Positions 1-8,245 of a stretch of 41,037 bases of DNA are shown piece after piece. Below the pieces are notes generated by a model, which saw nothing but the letters and a program-made list of their open reading frames with translations, ran no database searches and was not told where the DNA came from. The translations under genes and the position numbers were made by a program. The first letter of the stretch is position 1. Each line of letters opens with the position of its first letter. This stretch comes from Deltaproteobacteria bacterium (GTDB taxonomy: Bacteria; Myxococcota_A; Polyangia; JAAYKL01), in assembly GCA_016935665.1 (NCBI GenBank), contig JAFGQN010000090.1:1-41037 (forward strand), in the 5' to 3' direction.

Positions 1-96
1 AATGTCGTAAGCAAGCAGCAATGAATAAATAAACTCGTCTTCATCAATATTCAGTACGATTGAGGTCAACTTCTCTTCCAACTGCTCAAGATTCAT
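1..96 (-). CDS. N-terminus of a gene cut by the window edge, possibly a restriction-modification enzyme
   Basis: Reading leftwards from an ATG at 94-96 there is an open frame to the window edge, giving 32 residues that begin MNLEQLEEKL and contain EDEFIYSLLLAYDI. A good ribosome binding site (AGGTGG) lies 4 bases before the ATG. From memory, an acidic-EFIY-LLLAY motif of this kind opens some type IIS/IIG restriction-modification proteins with a class I SAM-dependent methyltransferase domain. No catalytic motif is inside the window, so that identity is a guess. The neighbouring defence genes make it plausible. The start and the strand are better supported than the function. Confidence 0.4.
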   Translation of the reverse strand, partial: MNLEQLEEKLTSIVLNIDEDEFIYSLLLAYDI

Positions 97-415
97 TTGC
101 CACCTATTTCAATTGTTGGCGCGACAAGCTTCGCCAAGCGAAAAAAACATTGATTAGTTCCATCTCCCATACGTACCAAAGGTGGTAAAATATTGGAATA
201 AATAGGATATTTAAGCCATTTTGTAACGTATTATGAAATTTTTGTCGAACAATATTTTTATGTGACATGCTCCAATAATCGAATTGCTGTACTTTTGTAC
301 ATCCGACAGTTTCTGTCCGGCTCAAAGATTAAGCTTAAGAAATATTGCTTCCAAATCACTTTTCAATCGTGTTTGGTGATTTCTGAAGCTCAACACCCCA
401 AGAAGGAGTCCAGCC
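97..415. other. AT-rich intergenic region between divergent genes
   Basis: This stretch separates the leftward gene at the window edge from the rightward lipoprotein gene. It is AT-rich and must hold both promoters, but I cannot single out a convincing -35/-10 pair for either. The open frames inside it have no ribosome binding site and no recognisable protein features. A short palindrome (GTACTTTTGTAC, around 290-301) is the only structure I noticed. Confidence 0.4.
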
Positions 416-1654
416 ATGAAACATAATCTCTGTATCATTATGTCGGTTTTCATCACTATTTTGCTGTCAGGATGTGAACAGGATGACGCGTCATCAAATT
501 CCACAGGAAGCAACCTCGATGGGTTAGAAATTTCATCCGCTCAATGCCATGATGGATTGGATAATGATGCCGACAACCTGATTGACTGCGAAGACGATGA
601 CTGCGCCGGATTTACATTCTGCGCAGCAACCACCGACTCGAACACAAGCGACTCTGCTACAGATATCGAAACGGAAACTGTCGCGGACACCGCCACAACT
701 GCCACCACGGATGGAGATTCCGATTCGGACACGGACTCTGACACCGATACAGACTCAGATACTGATGCTGATACAGCTTCAAATCTAGATTCGAGTAGCG
801 ACACCAATGAGTACGAAATGAATTGTAAATGGTGCAATCCAGACAGCTATCCAAACGATTTTTGTGCGCCTGACGGAAAAACCTTGCAGGAATGCGTACC
901 AGACGACGATGGATGCGGGCACTGGGAAGCAATTGAAGAATGCAATGACGCCTGCGGTTACATTTACGGGGACGATGTGGATACGCTGGGAAACCTCTCC
1001 GGTGGATACTACGGCTGTATCATGCCGGAAAACAATAACTGTGTGAGCTCTGCCAGCTGTGAAAATGGATTTCACTGTGAAGATGGTGACTGTGTGGCAG
1101 GGGATTGTCGCCACGATATACTCTGTGGCGCGGGTGAAACGTGTTCGGCAACGACGCGACTATGTGAGGAGTCAGACAACTGGGCCACTATCTCCGCCAC
1201 ACTCGAAACTGGTTTTGATGGACTTACTCATAATTTCACCGCCCATGGGGATATGTTTGTTGTCTATTGTGATTGGGCCACTACCGATTATTGGAATCAG
1301 GCATCAAATATTGGATGTACCCTTTACATTTATGCCCAGAGCTGGACTGAAAGCGATGCCGGTGAATCTTACGACGGCCACCCCCTGAGTGAGAATGGCG
1401 CTATTCTGGTTTATGCCGTAAACTCGGTTGGTACATATCCTGAAGCCAATTGCAGTAGCATTACTACCTTGACCGCGGACCGTTTCGTGCGTGAGTCTTA
1501 CGAATGCGCATTTGAAGTAACGGACGGTGATTTTCAGTCAGGCGGTTTTATAACGGGAACGTTCAGAGGGACAGGAATATACACTGGCCACGAAGAAACA
1601 GTGGGGGCATCTTCTCTGAAAGTACAGGGGGCATTCAGTGTAGCGATTCCGTAA
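416..1654 (+). CDS. lipoprotein with MopE-like motif and Asp/Ser/Thr linker
   Basis: This 412-residue protein starts at an ATG with AAGGAG seven bases upstream. Residues 1-20 form a lipoprotein signal ending in a lipobox (LLSGC, Cys20), so it should be lipid-anchored and exported. A MopE-like motif of the C-x-DGLDND-x-D-x-x-IDC type follows at about residues 43-63. Then comes a low-complexity linker of alternating Ser/Thr and Asp (about 75-130), and then a Cys-rich stretch (about 136-250). The C-terminal 150 residues are unrecognised and look beta-rich. The linker style is shared with the lipoproteins at 24370, 26251 and 40262, which suggests the same host lineage even though this copy lies in the island-like region. 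Function unknown; surface display is an inference. Confidence 0.85.
   Translation: MKHNLCIIMSVFITILLSGCEQDDASSNSTGSNLDGLEISSAQCHDGLDNDADNLIDCEDDDCAGFTFCAATTDSNTSDSATDIETETVADTATTATTDGDSDSDTDSDTDTDSDTDADTASNLDSSSDTNEYEMNCKWCNPDSYPNDFCAPDGKTLQECVPDDDGCGHWEAIEECNDACGYIYGDDVDTLGNLSGGYYGCIMPENNNCVSSASCENGFHCEDGDCVAGDCRHDILCGAGETCSATTRLCEESDNWATISATLETGFDGLTHNFTAHGDMFVVYCDWATTDYWNQASNIGCTLYIYAQSWTESDAGESYDGHPLSENGAILVYAVNSVGTYPEANCSSITTLTADRFVRESYECAFEVTDGDFQSGGFITGTFRGTGIYTGHEETVGASSLKVQGAFSVAIP
715..776 (+). repeat. low-complexity Asp/Ser/Thr-coding hexamer repeat
   Basis: In-frame degenerate GAY-TCN/ACN codon alternation encodes the acidic linker of the lipoprotein at 416-1654. The same kind of repeat recurs in the other lipoproteins of the window, with codon wobble that suggests selection on the protein rather than recent slippage. 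Confidence 0.6.
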
Positions 1655-1699
1655 TCTGTCAGGCGACTTTAAAAAAGTAGAAAAACCAAGCCTATAAAC

Positions 1700-1734
1700 G
1701 AAAACCTTTCGCATCTGTGACACAAAAGGTTTTC
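1700..1734. terminator. bidirectional hairpin between convergent genes
   Basis: A perfect 10-bp inverted repeat (GAAAACCTTT at 1700-1709, AAAGGTTTTC at 1725-1734, loop 15) lies between the convergent stops at 1654 and 1753. There is no long T-tract after either arm, so it may act as a weak terminator for both genes. Confidence 0.5.
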
Positions 1735-1752
1735 CCGTTGACTAATGATTCA

Positions 1753-2829
1753 CTACTTTTCGGAAGTCTGCGCTGTCCGCCTATCAGATGAATCGAATTT
1801 CAAAATGGCAGTGAGCGCATCTTTATCCAGCTCGGCAGGGGACACGGTATTGCCATCATATCCCAGCCAATTTGCATAGCGTACAAACCCCTCATGGATG
1901 AGGGATGCGGCAATCTGCCGTTTGGAGCTATTACCCAATTCGTCGTTGTCGAAGAAAAGCGTCAAACGTCGTGTCGGATTTATACTTGGCGATAACAGCA
2001 ACTTTCTCTGCTCCTCACTCATCTCATGCCCCATGATCGAAATAGTATTCGGAAACCCTTCCTGTACCAGTTTCATAACATCAGTGAATCCGACTGTGAC
2101 AATGATACCGAAATCCTTAACAGCTTTGCGCGTTGCTGGCTCGTGCACAAGCCTATCGATATTAAATATCTCTTTGCCTTTCACAAATCCATTGGGCAGT
2201 TTGTATTTTCCATTGTTTTTTTCATCCGCGCTTTTAACTGCTCTCCCTGCATATGCAACAACTTCACCTGTGGTGTTGCGTATTGGAAATGCTACCCTGC
2301 CCTTCATCAAGCCGGAAGTGCAATACACGACCCCAAATGATTTCGACGCTTCTTCTTTTATGCCTTTTTCCAAAAGAGAGGGGATATTAGTGCGTCCTTT
2401 CAACTCCCGTCCAAATGGTTCGTTCTCTGTGGAAGCGTTCTTTTCTTCATCGGAACTCTTTCTTTCTTCACCACCAACCTCGCTTGTTTCCGATGTCTCC
2501 AATGTCTTCGCAATAAATTCCCGATGGAGAATAACGAGCGCTTCCCGGAACGAACACTTTTCGAGTACCTGAACCAGTCCAATGACGTTTCCCGGAATGC
2601 CATCAGGCTTACCGGCAAAGTCATTCCAAATGTTCTTTTCGAGATCGGCTGAAAAATAAAGGTCGACTCCCGGCATCACAATCGACTTTCCGCTGATGCG
2701 GTTTCCCTTCTGCGTCATGTGAGGATACAGATTGTATTTTTCAAGAACGTCTTTGATGGATACTTTTGTTTTTATTTCATCGGCGTCGAGCCAAGGGGTC
2801 TGCTGTTTGTCAGCATTTTTCTCTGTCAT
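1753..2829 (-). CDS. TOPRIM primase-like protein, catalytic Glu replaced
   Basis: This 358-residue protein resembles plasmid or ICE primases of the DnaG type. The N-terminal region (about 25-110) matches the fold that follows a CHC2 finger, but the zinc cysteines are absent. Residues 175-225 fit the TOPRIM-N region (RVAFPIRNTTGEVVAYAGR), and a TOPRIM core follows. The metal-binding pair is present (FFDND, D296 and D298, numbered from the TTG two codons upstream). The usual glutamate in the V-E-G-F/Y-x-D-V motif is replaced by valine (TVGFTDV). It may therefore be inactive, or act in a non-catalytic role in replication. It lies 21 bases after ardA on the same strand. An in-frame TTG at 2833-2835 is the alternative start; neither has a clear ribosome binding site. 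Confidence 0.7.
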   Translation of the reverse strand: MTEKNADKQQTPWLDADEIKTKVSIKDVLEKYNLYPHMTQKGNRISGKSIVMPGVDLYFSADLEKNIWNDFAGKPDGIPGNVIGLVQVLEKCSFREALVILHREFIAKTLETSETSEVGGEERKSSDEEKNASTENEPFGRELKGRTNIPSLLEKGIKEEASKSFGVVYCTSGLMKGRVAFPIRNTTGEVVAYAGRAVKSADEKNNGKYKLPNGFVKGKEIFNIDRLVHEPATRKAVKDFGIIVTVGFTDVMKLVQEGFPNTISIMGHEMSEEQRKLLLSPSINPTRRLTLFFDNDELGNSSKRQIAASLIHEGFVRYANWLGYDGNTVSPAELDKDALTAILKFDSSDRRTAQTSEK

Positions 2830-2850
2830 AGACAAATTGGGTTAAAAAAA

Positions 2851-3393
2851 TTATCGATTCCAAAACACATGGGTTTTCCCGTTCACTTCAAGGGTGAAGA
2901 TGTCGCCAGAAATATCCATGTCGTTGCCGTAACTATCAAAATCAATGTAGGAGCGCAGATTTTGCGGAACATTCTCAAGTCCTCCTGTCTCTTCGAGGAA
3001 CGACTCTGCCCAGTCAGCGAGAGAATCTCCCTCCCCGGCATACTCATCCTGTAAAAGACATTTTGCCCTGTCCAGCTGACTGAGTCCGCCACAGTGATTG
3101 ACCAGTTCGGAAAAAAGCTCGCCCCACTCTTCATACGCTTCGGCAAAAGCTGCTATGTCATCGAGACACTCGTATTCAGAAAGGCGGACGGAACCGAAGT
3201 ACCGGTAGTCATGGATAGCCCATTCCTCAGCATAGGGCTGACTGCTTTGTTTTAGTATTTTTTTTATTTCGTCCCTGATTTCAGACGCGGATCTATCACA
3301 TTCAATCCAGCGTCCGTGCAGTGTTCCCGCGTTATATGAAGCCAAGCAGGCGACATAAATACTCGGAGTACCCGGACTGTGTTTCATAGGCAT
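2851..3393 (-). CDS. ardA: antirestriction protein ArdA
   Basis: This 180-residue, strongly acidic protein has the ArdA layout. It begins with IYVACLASYNAGTLHGRWI and continues with a WAIHDYR motif, a long acidic helical centre and a final domain. ArdA proteins are DNA mimics that block type I restriction enzymes and protect incoming mobile DNA; they are usually about 165-180 residues, as here. It sits between a 113-residue unknown gene and the primase-like gene on the same strand, a pairing typical of conjugative or integrative elements. A second in-frame ATG two codons downstream is an equally possible start. Confidence 0.9.
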   Translation of the reverse strand: MPMKHSPGTPSIYVACLASYNAGTLHGRWIECDRSASEIRDEIKKILKQSSQPYAEEWAIHDYRYFGSVRLSEYECLDDIAAFAEAYEEWGELFSELVNHCGGLSQLDRAKCLLQDEYAGEGDSLADWAESFLEETGGLENVPQNLRSYIDFDSYGNDMDISGDIFTLEVNGKTHVFWNR

Positions 3394-3446
3394 TTAAGTT
3401 ATGGGGTAAAAAATCATTATAGCGGAAATGCCGTTGGAAATGAAGG

Positions 3447-3788
3447 TCAAATATCCAGCTCAATTTGTAGCTGTCCCGATTGGGATGCACAATTTTTTCG
3501 GAAGGCAGGATCTTTTCTCAACTCTTCCTGATGCTTCTCATGGAGCAGATTGGCGCGAACATCAAAAGCGTCCAAGACCTCTTCACTTGATAGCTCATGA
3601 CCGTAGTTTCCAAAGAAATCTGACCGGTACCCCGTTTCAGAAATGTACTCAGAAAAGAATTGAAAATGAGGCATGCCACAGAAATTTTCATAGATGTAAT
3701 GAACGACAATTCCGTTTTTCAAAGCACGTTGTCGCATTTGGCAAATAGTTGTAAACCGACGTCGGGTTCTATCAATGTTATCTTGCAT
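3447..3788 (-). CDS. hypothetical protein upstream of ardA
   Basis: This predicted 113-residue protein begins MQDNIDRTRR and ends in a polar tail. The frame stays open further upstream to 4106. That extension overlaps the promoter and start of the divergent gene at 4015 and has poor composition, so I use the internal ATG. No known family is recognised. There are scattered aromatic residues in the middle (HYIYENFCGMPHFQFF) and a helical, charged C-terminus. It lies 53 bases before ardA on the same strand, so it is probably the first gene of an ardA-primase operon. No strong ribosome binding site is visible. Confidence 0.5.
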   Translation of the reverse strand: MQDNIDRTRRRFTTICQMRQRALKNGIVVHYIYENFCGMPHFQFFSEYISETGYRSDFFGNYGHELSSEEVLDAFDVRANLLHEKHQEELRKDPAFRKNCASQSGQLQIELDI

Positions 3789-3916
3789 GGTCGTAGGGAT
3801 TAAAAAGCGATTCCCAAACCTCGACAGCAGGGAGCCAAAAACGCAAGGAGGAATCCATCGGAGCATTCCTTGTGCTTTTGTGACTGATGGAAACTGTGCT
3901 AATCGCCATAAATCCC

Positions 3917-3954
3917 GTGACCGGCAGATACAGTGACCGGCAGATAGGCAGATA
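3917..3954 (+). repeat. direct repeats next to a promoter, possible operator
   Basis: The 14-mer GTGACCGGCAGATA occurs at 3917-3930 and 3933-3946, and its last eight bases recur at 3947-3954. The array ends just before the -35 box of the replication-relaxation-like gene, in the divergent intergenic region. It could be an operator or a short iteron set. Confidence 0.5.
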
Positions 3955-3957
3955 GGC

Positions 3958-3986
3958 TTGGAGAAAGAACGCTCATCCGCTATAAT
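3958..3986 (+). promoter_or_regulatory. sigma70-type promoter of the replication-relaxation-like gene
   Basis: A TTGGAG box (3958-3963) is followed after exactly 17 bases by a perfect TATAAT box (3981-3986). Transcription would start near 3993, so the first usable start codon is the ATG at 4015 rather than the in-frame codon at 3958. Confidence 0.75.
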
Positions 3987-4014
3987 ATACTTTTGCCAAA
4001 CTAACCCACCGTCT

Positions 4015-4878
4015 ATGCGACACTCACGATTCATGGAACTAATGGAGCTGCTGATTAAATACCCTATGACTGCCTCCATGATTTTTCGTGCGTCGCGAAA
4101 CTTCAAGAACCCTTACGGAAGTATAGGCACACTCAGAAATGAACTGAAAAGCCTGCACGATGGAGAATGGATACAACGCCAGAAATTGCCATCTGTGCGA
4201 AAAGGGGAGCGGGAATTCATCTATTTTCCATCAAAAAAAATCAAACGGGTCGATTGCTTTGAAGAGCATCAACTTTCTGATGCTACATTTGAAGGATTCT
4301 CCGGTCATGAATGGCACGCTGAAGCCGTTTCTGATTTCATGAGTCATGTGGAGCGCTGTGCTGGCACCATCAAAGAACGCGTTCAAATACTTTGCACTGT
4401 TCAGGATAGATACTTTCAACAAGCCGTTCACGTCACTTTTCTCGGTGACGACAAACAAACCGCGCTGGAACCCGACCATGTACTCGTCGTAAAAATCGAT
4501 GGTGCTATTAATCTGTTGTTTCTTGAACTATGGAATCAGCCGGCACTGGCAAACCCACGAAAACCTGCATCCATATCCCGTTCCATCCGCTTCCGTATGG
4601 CAAAATACAAAAGCTTTGCCGGAAATTTCAGACAAAACCACCAGGTTCGCCAATGGGAGACAGAATTCCGACACCGTTTCAAAGGATTCCGTGTATTAAT
4701 GGTAACGACAAGAGGAGATGCGCCAAGAAATAGAATGCTGTCAATTGCGAAAAATGATGGCTACAGGTCAATGTTTTACTTCGCCACAATGGACGATATT
4801 CGCCAATCCGCCAACATCTTCACCAAACCAGTTTGGCACTTACCGAATGGCAAGGTACGTGGCCTTATCGACGATTAA
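4015..4878 (+). CDS. replication-relaxation family-like protein
   Basis: This 287-residue protein has a winged-helix-like N-terminus (about 1-70) containing the phrase GSIGTLRNELKSLHDGEWIQR, typical of DNA-binding wings. The middle and C-terminal part (LEPDHVLVVKIDG-x-x-x-LLFLELW, then RFRMAKYKSF) resembles the restriction-fold domain of replication-relaxation (Replic_Relax) proteins found on plasmids and integrative elements. The start at 4015 is chosen because a perfect promoter lies just upstream and would leave any earlier codon untranscribed. The gene is divergent from the ardA operon, and direct repeats in the shared upstream region may regulate it. The role in replication or relaxation of the element is inferred from family resemblance only. 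Confidence 0.6.
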   Translation: MRHSRFMELMELLIKYPMTASMIFRASRNFKNPYGSIGTLRNELKSLHDGEWIQRQKLPSVRKGEREFIYFPSKKIKRVDCFEEHQLSDATFEGFSGHEWHAEAVSDFMSHVERCAGTIKERVQILCTVQDRYFQQAVHVTFLGDDKQTALEPDHVLVVKIDGAINLLFLELWNQPALANPRKPASISRSIRFRMAKYKSFAGNFRQNHQVRQWETEFRHRFKGFRVLMVTTRGDAPRNRMLSIAKNDGYRSMFYFATMDDIRQSANIFTKPVWHLPNGKVRGLIDD

Positions 4879-5048
4879 ATTTCGGTTGAACAAGTTACGC
4901 AGTCGGTTTCGCATTTAGTCCAAATGTCGATAGTCGGGATGTCTGCGTCAATTCTTATCCCAAACACGTTACGCGGGTTGACGCTCTGCATGACGTCGGA
5001 CGGAAAAAGAAGAGGCATACCCCAAAGCCCGCCTGCGTAACCATTATT

Positions 5049-5076
5049 AAAGCACCTCTCTTCTGAGGGGTGCTTT
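5049..5076. terminator. rho-independent terminator-like hairpin
   Basis: AAAGCACCTC pairs with GAGGGGTGCTTT (one bulged G) around a short loop, followed by T on the + strand and preceded by A. It could end transcription of the replication-relaxation-like gene 170 bases upstream. Confidence 0.55.
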
Positions 5077-5113
5077 TCTCCAACCTGTTTATCCGTGCCC
5101 TATTTTCATGCAA

Positions 5114-5164
5114 CCAGTAAACCAGATTACCCGTACCCAGTAAAACCCGTTTCACCGTAAATCC
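5114..5164 (+). repeat. iteron-like decamers
   Basis: Three related decamers, CCAGTAAACC (5114), CCAGTAAAACC (5137) and CCGTAAATCC (5155), lie 18-23 bases apart and just before the large palindrome. They resemble weak iterons, but the copy number is low. Confidence 0.35.
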
Positions 5165-5179
5165 GTTCCAAACCCAGTT

Positions 5180-5256
5180 GGGTGTCGGCAGAGCGGAGCG
5201 CCGCCCAAGAGCAGCGTGTCGTCTGGTCTTGGGCGGGGGGATGCCCGCCGACACCC
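5180..5256. repeat. nested 77-bp palindrome
   Basis: The outer arms GGGTGTCGGC (5180-5189) and GCCGACACCC (5247-5256) are perfect 10-bp inverted repeats. Inside them CCGCCCAAGA (5201-5210) and TCTTGGGCGG (5227-5236) form a second perfect 10-bp stem. The result is a long GC-rich cruciform or hairpin in an AT-rich region, downstream of a replication-related gene. Confidence 0.7.
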
Positions 5257-5518
5257 TCTCCTAACCATTTGCCGTTTTCCCAGACAGAAAGCCGTAAAAA
5301 AATGAACGATTAATGATTACCCCGTGAACACCGTTCACAGTTAAAACACCAAAAAAACATTCTGGCGGTTAGTTAATGGAAACCCATATTTCGCTGGCAT
5401 CCTTTGATATTCCGCACACGTCATACTTTCAGAAACAAGTTACCGAATATTGAGCAATCCGGTACCTCCATACCCCATTAAATATATAAAAATAATCATT
5501 TTATGGATAGAACACCAA

Positions 5519-5547
5519 TTGAATCGCCTACCACAACATGTTATGAT
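5519..5547 (+). promoter_or_regulatory. sigma70-type promoter of the RloC-like gene
   Basis: TTGAAT (5519-5524) and TATGAT (5542-5547) are separated by 17 bases. This leaves a leader of about 120 bases before the ATG at 5674 and rules out the earlier in-frame start at 5503. Confidence 0.6.
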
Positions 5548-5673
5548 TCAGCAGGCAAGGTATTAAATCCAAGCGCATTCAGTTTCTGTTTCCCCAATCT
5601 CTGTTCATGCCAATTTTATTGCGACCACGGGTTTAATGTTTGTTTCTCATTAAATAACTTGGAGCGAACAGAA

Positions 5674-8226
5674 ATGAATCAGCACTCAAAAGACTATCTA
5701 CAGGAATATGCAGCCACCGCACCCTATTGGTTGCAAAATTTAATTATAGAGGCAATTGCCACGAACGGTAAAATTGATAGCGCGAAATTGAGCGACGTCT
5801 ACAACATGGTTCTTGCGAATGACAATAATAAAACAGTTCCCGCCGCAGCAACACCAGCAAACCACAGCGATGACAGACTTTTGGTATTAAAACAAATGAC
5901 ACATGAGAAGGGTGTCAACGCGCTGAAATATGACGAATCTTTCAAATTTAGCCCCCATTGTACTGTTCTATTCGGCCTGAATGGCTCTGGAAAGAGTGGG
6001 TACTTCAGAATTTTAAATGAAATCGCCGGTGGCAATCAGAAGAAAGAAATTCTGAAAAACATCTATTCGCCAACCGGCGATACACTTTCTGCCAAAATCG
6101 AATACGAGTATGACGGTGCTCAATTAACAATGAATTGGAACAATCAGGCTCGGGCAATCGCGCCATTCAACAGAATTAAAGTATTTGATTCCTCATATCT
6201 TGATGGTCTTCTTTCAAAACGCGGTGTTGATGAGACCCTCGTGCAACCTTTTGGATTGCATCTTTTCTCGTATATCATTGCAATTTTGGATAATTTTAAA
6301 GCCAAGCTGGCGCAAGAAGCTACCTCAAAAAAAAATCAGCAACCAAGTTTAGCATTGGAGAATCTGTCTGAGCCACTTCGTACCGCATTTCAAAGCCACT
6401 CGGTCACTGTCCCACAGATGAAAAGCATTCGGTCCCTGACCGTTTTCAATCCTCAGGAACAATCAAAACTAACAGAGTTAGAAAACGAAATTCGTACGCT
6501 TCAGCAAACCAATATTGAAGACAGGATAAAAATCGAAACGCAAAAAAAGACGAAATTAGCTGCACTGAAAAAATCACTTTCAGATAAACGGACAAAATTA
6601 GTGAATGAATTGAAGTCAACGCAACTTCTCCTAGCCACCTACAAAACGGCGAAAGCGAGTAGCGATGCACACAAAAAGCAAATCTCGATTCTCGAAACTC
6701 TGCCCGGAAGTGATTCTAAAGCGTGGAAGGATTTCATTTCTGCTGCAGATTTGTACGCGACAGAAAGTGGAATACCTAGTGATGAAAAAATCTGTGTCTA
6801 CTGCCGACAACCCTTGGATGCAAATGCAATTAAACTGGTGCAAGCATATGGCGACTATCTTGGCAACGACTCGAAACAGAAGCTCGACAGCGCTATTTCT
6901 GCCATCAAGCAAAAAAAAGACGACCTAGCAATCGTGCAAACCGGCATTGCCGTTGATGCGGATATTCAGGAATATTTCCAAAATACAGCCTTCAACGCGG
7001 AAAAATCTTTGTCTGACGCTCTGGCGGATGTATCGACGAATTTTTCTGAAGTACTCAGCACTATGAAAAAAAAGTTGGATGAGCACAGCGATTTAATAGA
7101 ACCAAACATTTTGCCAATCGAAGAGATTTGCACACGCTTGCAGACAGAAATTGATGCTTCCGAAAATAAAATTAAGGGGTACCAATCCTCCAGTGCTGAG
7201 AAGACAACCAAGATTCAGACTCTGCAGCAACAAGCCGCTCCGCTCCGGGAAAAAAAATCGCTCACAGAACAGAAGGTTTCCATTGAAAAATGGCTAGCGC
7301 TTCATTTGGAAGAAAAGGAACTCAATAAAAAAAGGAATGAAATCAAAACCCGTCCACTGACAGACCTTAGCGGAAAAGCTCATAACGAACTCCTTACAGA
7401 AAATCTCAAATCCAAGTTCTCTACCGAGTTAGCCAATCTCGGATTTCTCGCAAGTGTCGAGCTGCAAACTGCCGGAACATCAAAAGGAATTCCATTCACA
7501 GTTCTAACCATTACGAATACCAATCATCTAAGAGATGTATTAAGCGAGGGAGAACAAAAAACAGTTGCGCTCGCACTGTTCCTTGCCGAATCGATGCTTC
7601 AGAATCAGAAGAATCCAATCATTCTTGACGACCCGGTAAACAGTCTTGACCACAAAATCGCTGCAAGATTCGCAGAACGCCTCCTAGAGTTGGAAAGTCA
7701 GGTCGTTGTTTTTACGCACAAAAAGTTATTTCTCGACGCTTTCGAGACATCAAACCATGCACATATCTGCAAGAACATGAGCAACGGATGCAACTCACCC
7801 AAAAAACATATTTTCCTATACACGGTTCAGTCCGAAGGAATTTCGAGAAAAGGTGTCATCGTAAACAGAAAAGCCAATAAGGCAAAAACCCACTTAGAAA
7901 CCGCAAAACAACATCTTTTAGAAACACCATTCGTGAAACATCTGGATACTGCAACAGCGCTTCGTAAAACCGTCGAATGCATGGTTGATGAAAAGGTTTT
8001 TAATAACCAAACGCCAACGAAGCTGAGCACGAAAAACAACCGTATCCACTGGGATAGCCTAAAAAACATGTGCACAGATGCCAATCTAATCGACGTCCTC
8101 CACAGAGTACATGACAGAGTATCCGGCGGAATGATGCACAATGGAGTCGAAAGTGAAGAAAACCCAATAGAGGTCGATGAATTCAATCAGATGGTCTCGG
8201 AACTTCAAGGATGTATTGGTCAATAA
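5674..8226 (+). CDS. rloC: RloC/PrrC-like AAA ATPase with zinc hook and HEPN-like C-terminus
   Basis: This 850-residue protein has a Walker A motif at residues 101-108 (GLNGSGKS). Two coiled-coil arms flank a CVYC zinc-hook motif (C374, C377). An ABC signature (LSEGEQKTVALALF) precedes Walker B (IILDDPVNSLD, around 650-659). This is the AAA_13 plan of RloC and PrrC, ATPase-controlled anticodon nucleases that cut tRNA when phage or DNA stress is sensed. The C-terminal region carries candidate nuclease residues R764-x3-E768 with H792, and an R815-x6-H822 pattern of the HEPN type. The start at 5674 has GGAG nine bases upstream and lies downstream of the promoter. A 90-residue gene follows at once. 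The RNase activity is inferred; other HEPN-tailed AAA_13 proteins would look similar. Confidence 0.65.
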   Translation: MNQHSKDYLQEYAATAPYWLQNLIIEAIATNGKIDSAKLSDVYNMVLANDNNKTVPAAATPANHSDDRLLVLKQMTHEKGVNALKYDESFKFSPHCTVLFGLNGSGKSGYFRILNEIAGGNQKKEILKNIYSPTGDTLSAKIEYEYDGAQLTMNWNNQARAIAPFNRIKVFDSSYLDGLLSKRGVDETLVQPFGLHLFSYIIAILDNFKAKLAQEATSKKNQQPSLALENLSEPLRTAFQSHSVTVPQMKSIRSLTVFNPQEQSKLTELENEIRTLQQTNIEDRIKIETQKKTKLAALKKSLSDKRTKLVNELKSTQLLLATYKTAKASSDAHKKQISILETLPGSDSKAWKDFISAADLYATESGIPSDEKICVYCRQPLDANAIKLVQAYGDYLGNDSKQKLDSAISAIKQKKDDLAIVQTGIAVDADIQEYFQNTAFNAEKSLSDALADVSTNFSEVLSTMKKKLDEHSDLIEPNILPIEEICTRLQTEIDASENKIKGYQSSSAEKTTKIQTLQQQAAPLREKKSLTEQKVSIEKWLALHLEEKELNKKRNEIKTRPLTDLSGKAHNELLTENLKSKFSTELANLGFLASVELQTAGTSKGIPFTVLTITNTNHLRDVLSEGEQKTVALALFLAESMLQNQKNPIILDDPVNSLDHKIAARFAERLLELESQVVVFTHKKLFLDAFETSNHAHICKNMSNGCNSPKKHIFLYTVQSEGISRKGVIVNRKANKAKTHLETAKQHLLETPFVKHLDTATALRKTVECMVDEKVFNNQTPTKLSTKNNRIHWDSLKNMCTDANLIDVLHRVHDRVSGGMMHNGVESEENPIEVDEFNQMVSELQGCIGQ

Positions 8227-8245
8227 CCCCATCGAAAGGAATAAT

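Larger units (their letters stand above)
4879..5518. other. long intergenic region with terminator, iteron-like repeats and large palindrome
   Basis: This 640-base stretch carries no convincing gene. It holds a terminator-like hairpin (5049-5076), three iteron-like decamers (5114-5164) and a nested palindrome (5180-5256), each listed separately. The remainder (about 5257-5518) is AT-rich with nothing I can identify until the promoter of the next gene. Confidence 0.5.

Noticed and set aside
104-325. 73-residue leftward open frame
   Set aside because: No ribosome binding site and no sensible protein text; it overlaps the region needed for promoters.
541-837. Ser/Val-rich open frame antisense to the first lipoprotein
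   Set aside because: It is the mirror of the Asp/Ser/Thr linker; the same shadow appears opposite the other linkers.
5503-5673. N-terminal extension of the RloC-like protein
   Set aside because: The first codon lies upstream of the promoter, the added text is Cys-rich and unconserved in style, and the ATG at 5674 has a proper ribosome binding site.
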